From positions 3,996 to 9,395 of the forward strand of contig DUGS01000124.1 of the NCBI GenBank assembly GCA_013331265.1: DNA of 5,400 nucleotides, read 5' to 3'. The notes below the pieces were generated by a model. The model was not told where the DNA came from, ran no database searches, and worked only from the letters and a program-made list of their open reading frames with translations. Every line of letters starts with the position of its first letter. Within the stretch, counting starts at the first letter, position 1. The position numbers and the translations under genes were made by a program. Positions 5,037 to 5,400 of this stretch are shown in pieces. This stretch comes from Methanosarcina sp. (GTDB taxonomy: Archaea > Halobacteriota > Methanosarcinia > Methanosarcinales > Methanosarcinaceae).

Positions 5037-5400
5037 TCATTCGATCCATAAAGCCATGTAGTCGATGAATATCTCTTTTTCTGCCGATGCATCTGCCTGT
5101 GCCACAGCTTCAATCCTTATCTTTAAATTGGCAAGGTCCTCGGTGCTGTTGACATACCCGGTCAAGTTGAATAGCTCCGTTCCAAAGACACTGGGATACT
5201 TCGGGCATTCTTTGTTATTGTACAACCATCCAAGTTTTTCTGTATAGAACTTAACTTTCATCTTTTTGACAGAATTATCATGTGTATAGTAAACAATTTT
5301 AAGGGTAACATTTGAAAGGCTGTCCCCGGGTGTCAATCCATAATCTGGGGGAACGATATCGAAATCGAACTCCTGGTATATGCTGGCATTTAGTTCATCT
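5037..5400 (-). CDS. Partial surface protein, C-terminal module paralogous to that of 3913-4929
   Basis: The 5' end lies beyond the right edge. The frame stays open from 5399 to the TGA at 5037-5039 and gives 120 residues. They begin DELNASIYQEFDFDIVPP, match the neighbour's LNSSEYQEFDFDINP block, continue with SNVTLKIVYYTHD, MKVKFY, LFNLTGYVN and LKIRIEA, and end in the identical IDYMALWIE. An in-frame TTG at 5334-5336 is an internal Leu within the conserved block, not a start. By analogy the missing part probably holds a pilin-type leader and helix, but that cannot be seen. It is the most upstream gene of the minus-strand train in this window and a product of tandem duplication with its neighbour. 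Confidence 0.8.
   Translation of the reverse strand, partial: DELNASIYQEFDFDIVPPDYGLTPGDSLSNVTLKIVYYTHDNSVKKMKVKFYTEKLGWLYNNKECPKYPSVFGTELFNLTGYVNSTEDLANLKIRIEAVAQADASAEKEIFIDYMALWIE

Noticed and set aside
5334..5336. TTG as the start of the right-edge gene
   Set aside because: The same frame continues upstream to the window edge with clear similarity to the neighbouring paralogue (YQEFDFDI), so this codon is an internal Leu.

Overview
The window looks like a chromosomal segment of a methanogenic archaeon, most likely Methanosarcina or a close relative. That is an inference. It rests on class III (archaeal type IV) prepilin signal peptides of the K/R-A-V-S-P-V-I-G type, Shine-Dalgarno sites, archaeal TATA boxes, N-glycosylation sequons throughout the predicted extracellular parts, and very AT-rich spacers between coding regions of moderate GC. 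No sequence search was run.

Layout. On the minus strand at the left edge is a pilin-like gene (40-516). It is divergent from a plus-strand pilin gene (814-1269) across a 297-bp spacer that holds both promoters and a perfect 19-bp palindrome beside the plus-strand TATA box. A hairpin terminator follows the plus-strand gene. Next comes about 1 kb without a convincing gene (1270-2280). It contains two overlapping, mutually exclusive hairpins (1476-1569), a possible 58-residue hydrophobic ORF (1855-2031), and a 114-bp segment bounded by 16-bp inverted repeats that resembles a MITE or IS remnant (2086-2199). The right half is a minus-strand gene train. In transcription order it holds a partial gene running off the right edge (5037-5400), a two-domain pilin-like protein (3913-4929), a single-domain pilin-like protein (3339-3842), a short frame-shifted relic of the C-terminal domain (3250-3342), and a longer protein with a different pilin-like N-terminus (2281-3219).

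How it fits together. The four complete genes each encode a short basic leader, a cleavage-site-like motif, one hydrophobic N-terminal helix and a beta-rich, sequon-rich extracellular part. They are plausible subunits or tip/adhesin components of a type IV pilus-like surface structure. Three of them (40-516, 3339-3842, 3913-4929) form a subfamily: an acidic residue replaces Pro at mature position +3, VP[RH] follows the helix, and there is an H-[ST]-G-G-E motif. The gene at 814-1269 is the canonical V-S-P-V-I-G form. The second domain in 3913-4929 recurs in the partial gene at the right edge and, in decayed form, after 3339-3842, so this looks like a pilin/adhesin array evolving by tandem duplication and domain loss. 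No prepilin peptidase, assembly ATPase or membrane platform gene is visible here.
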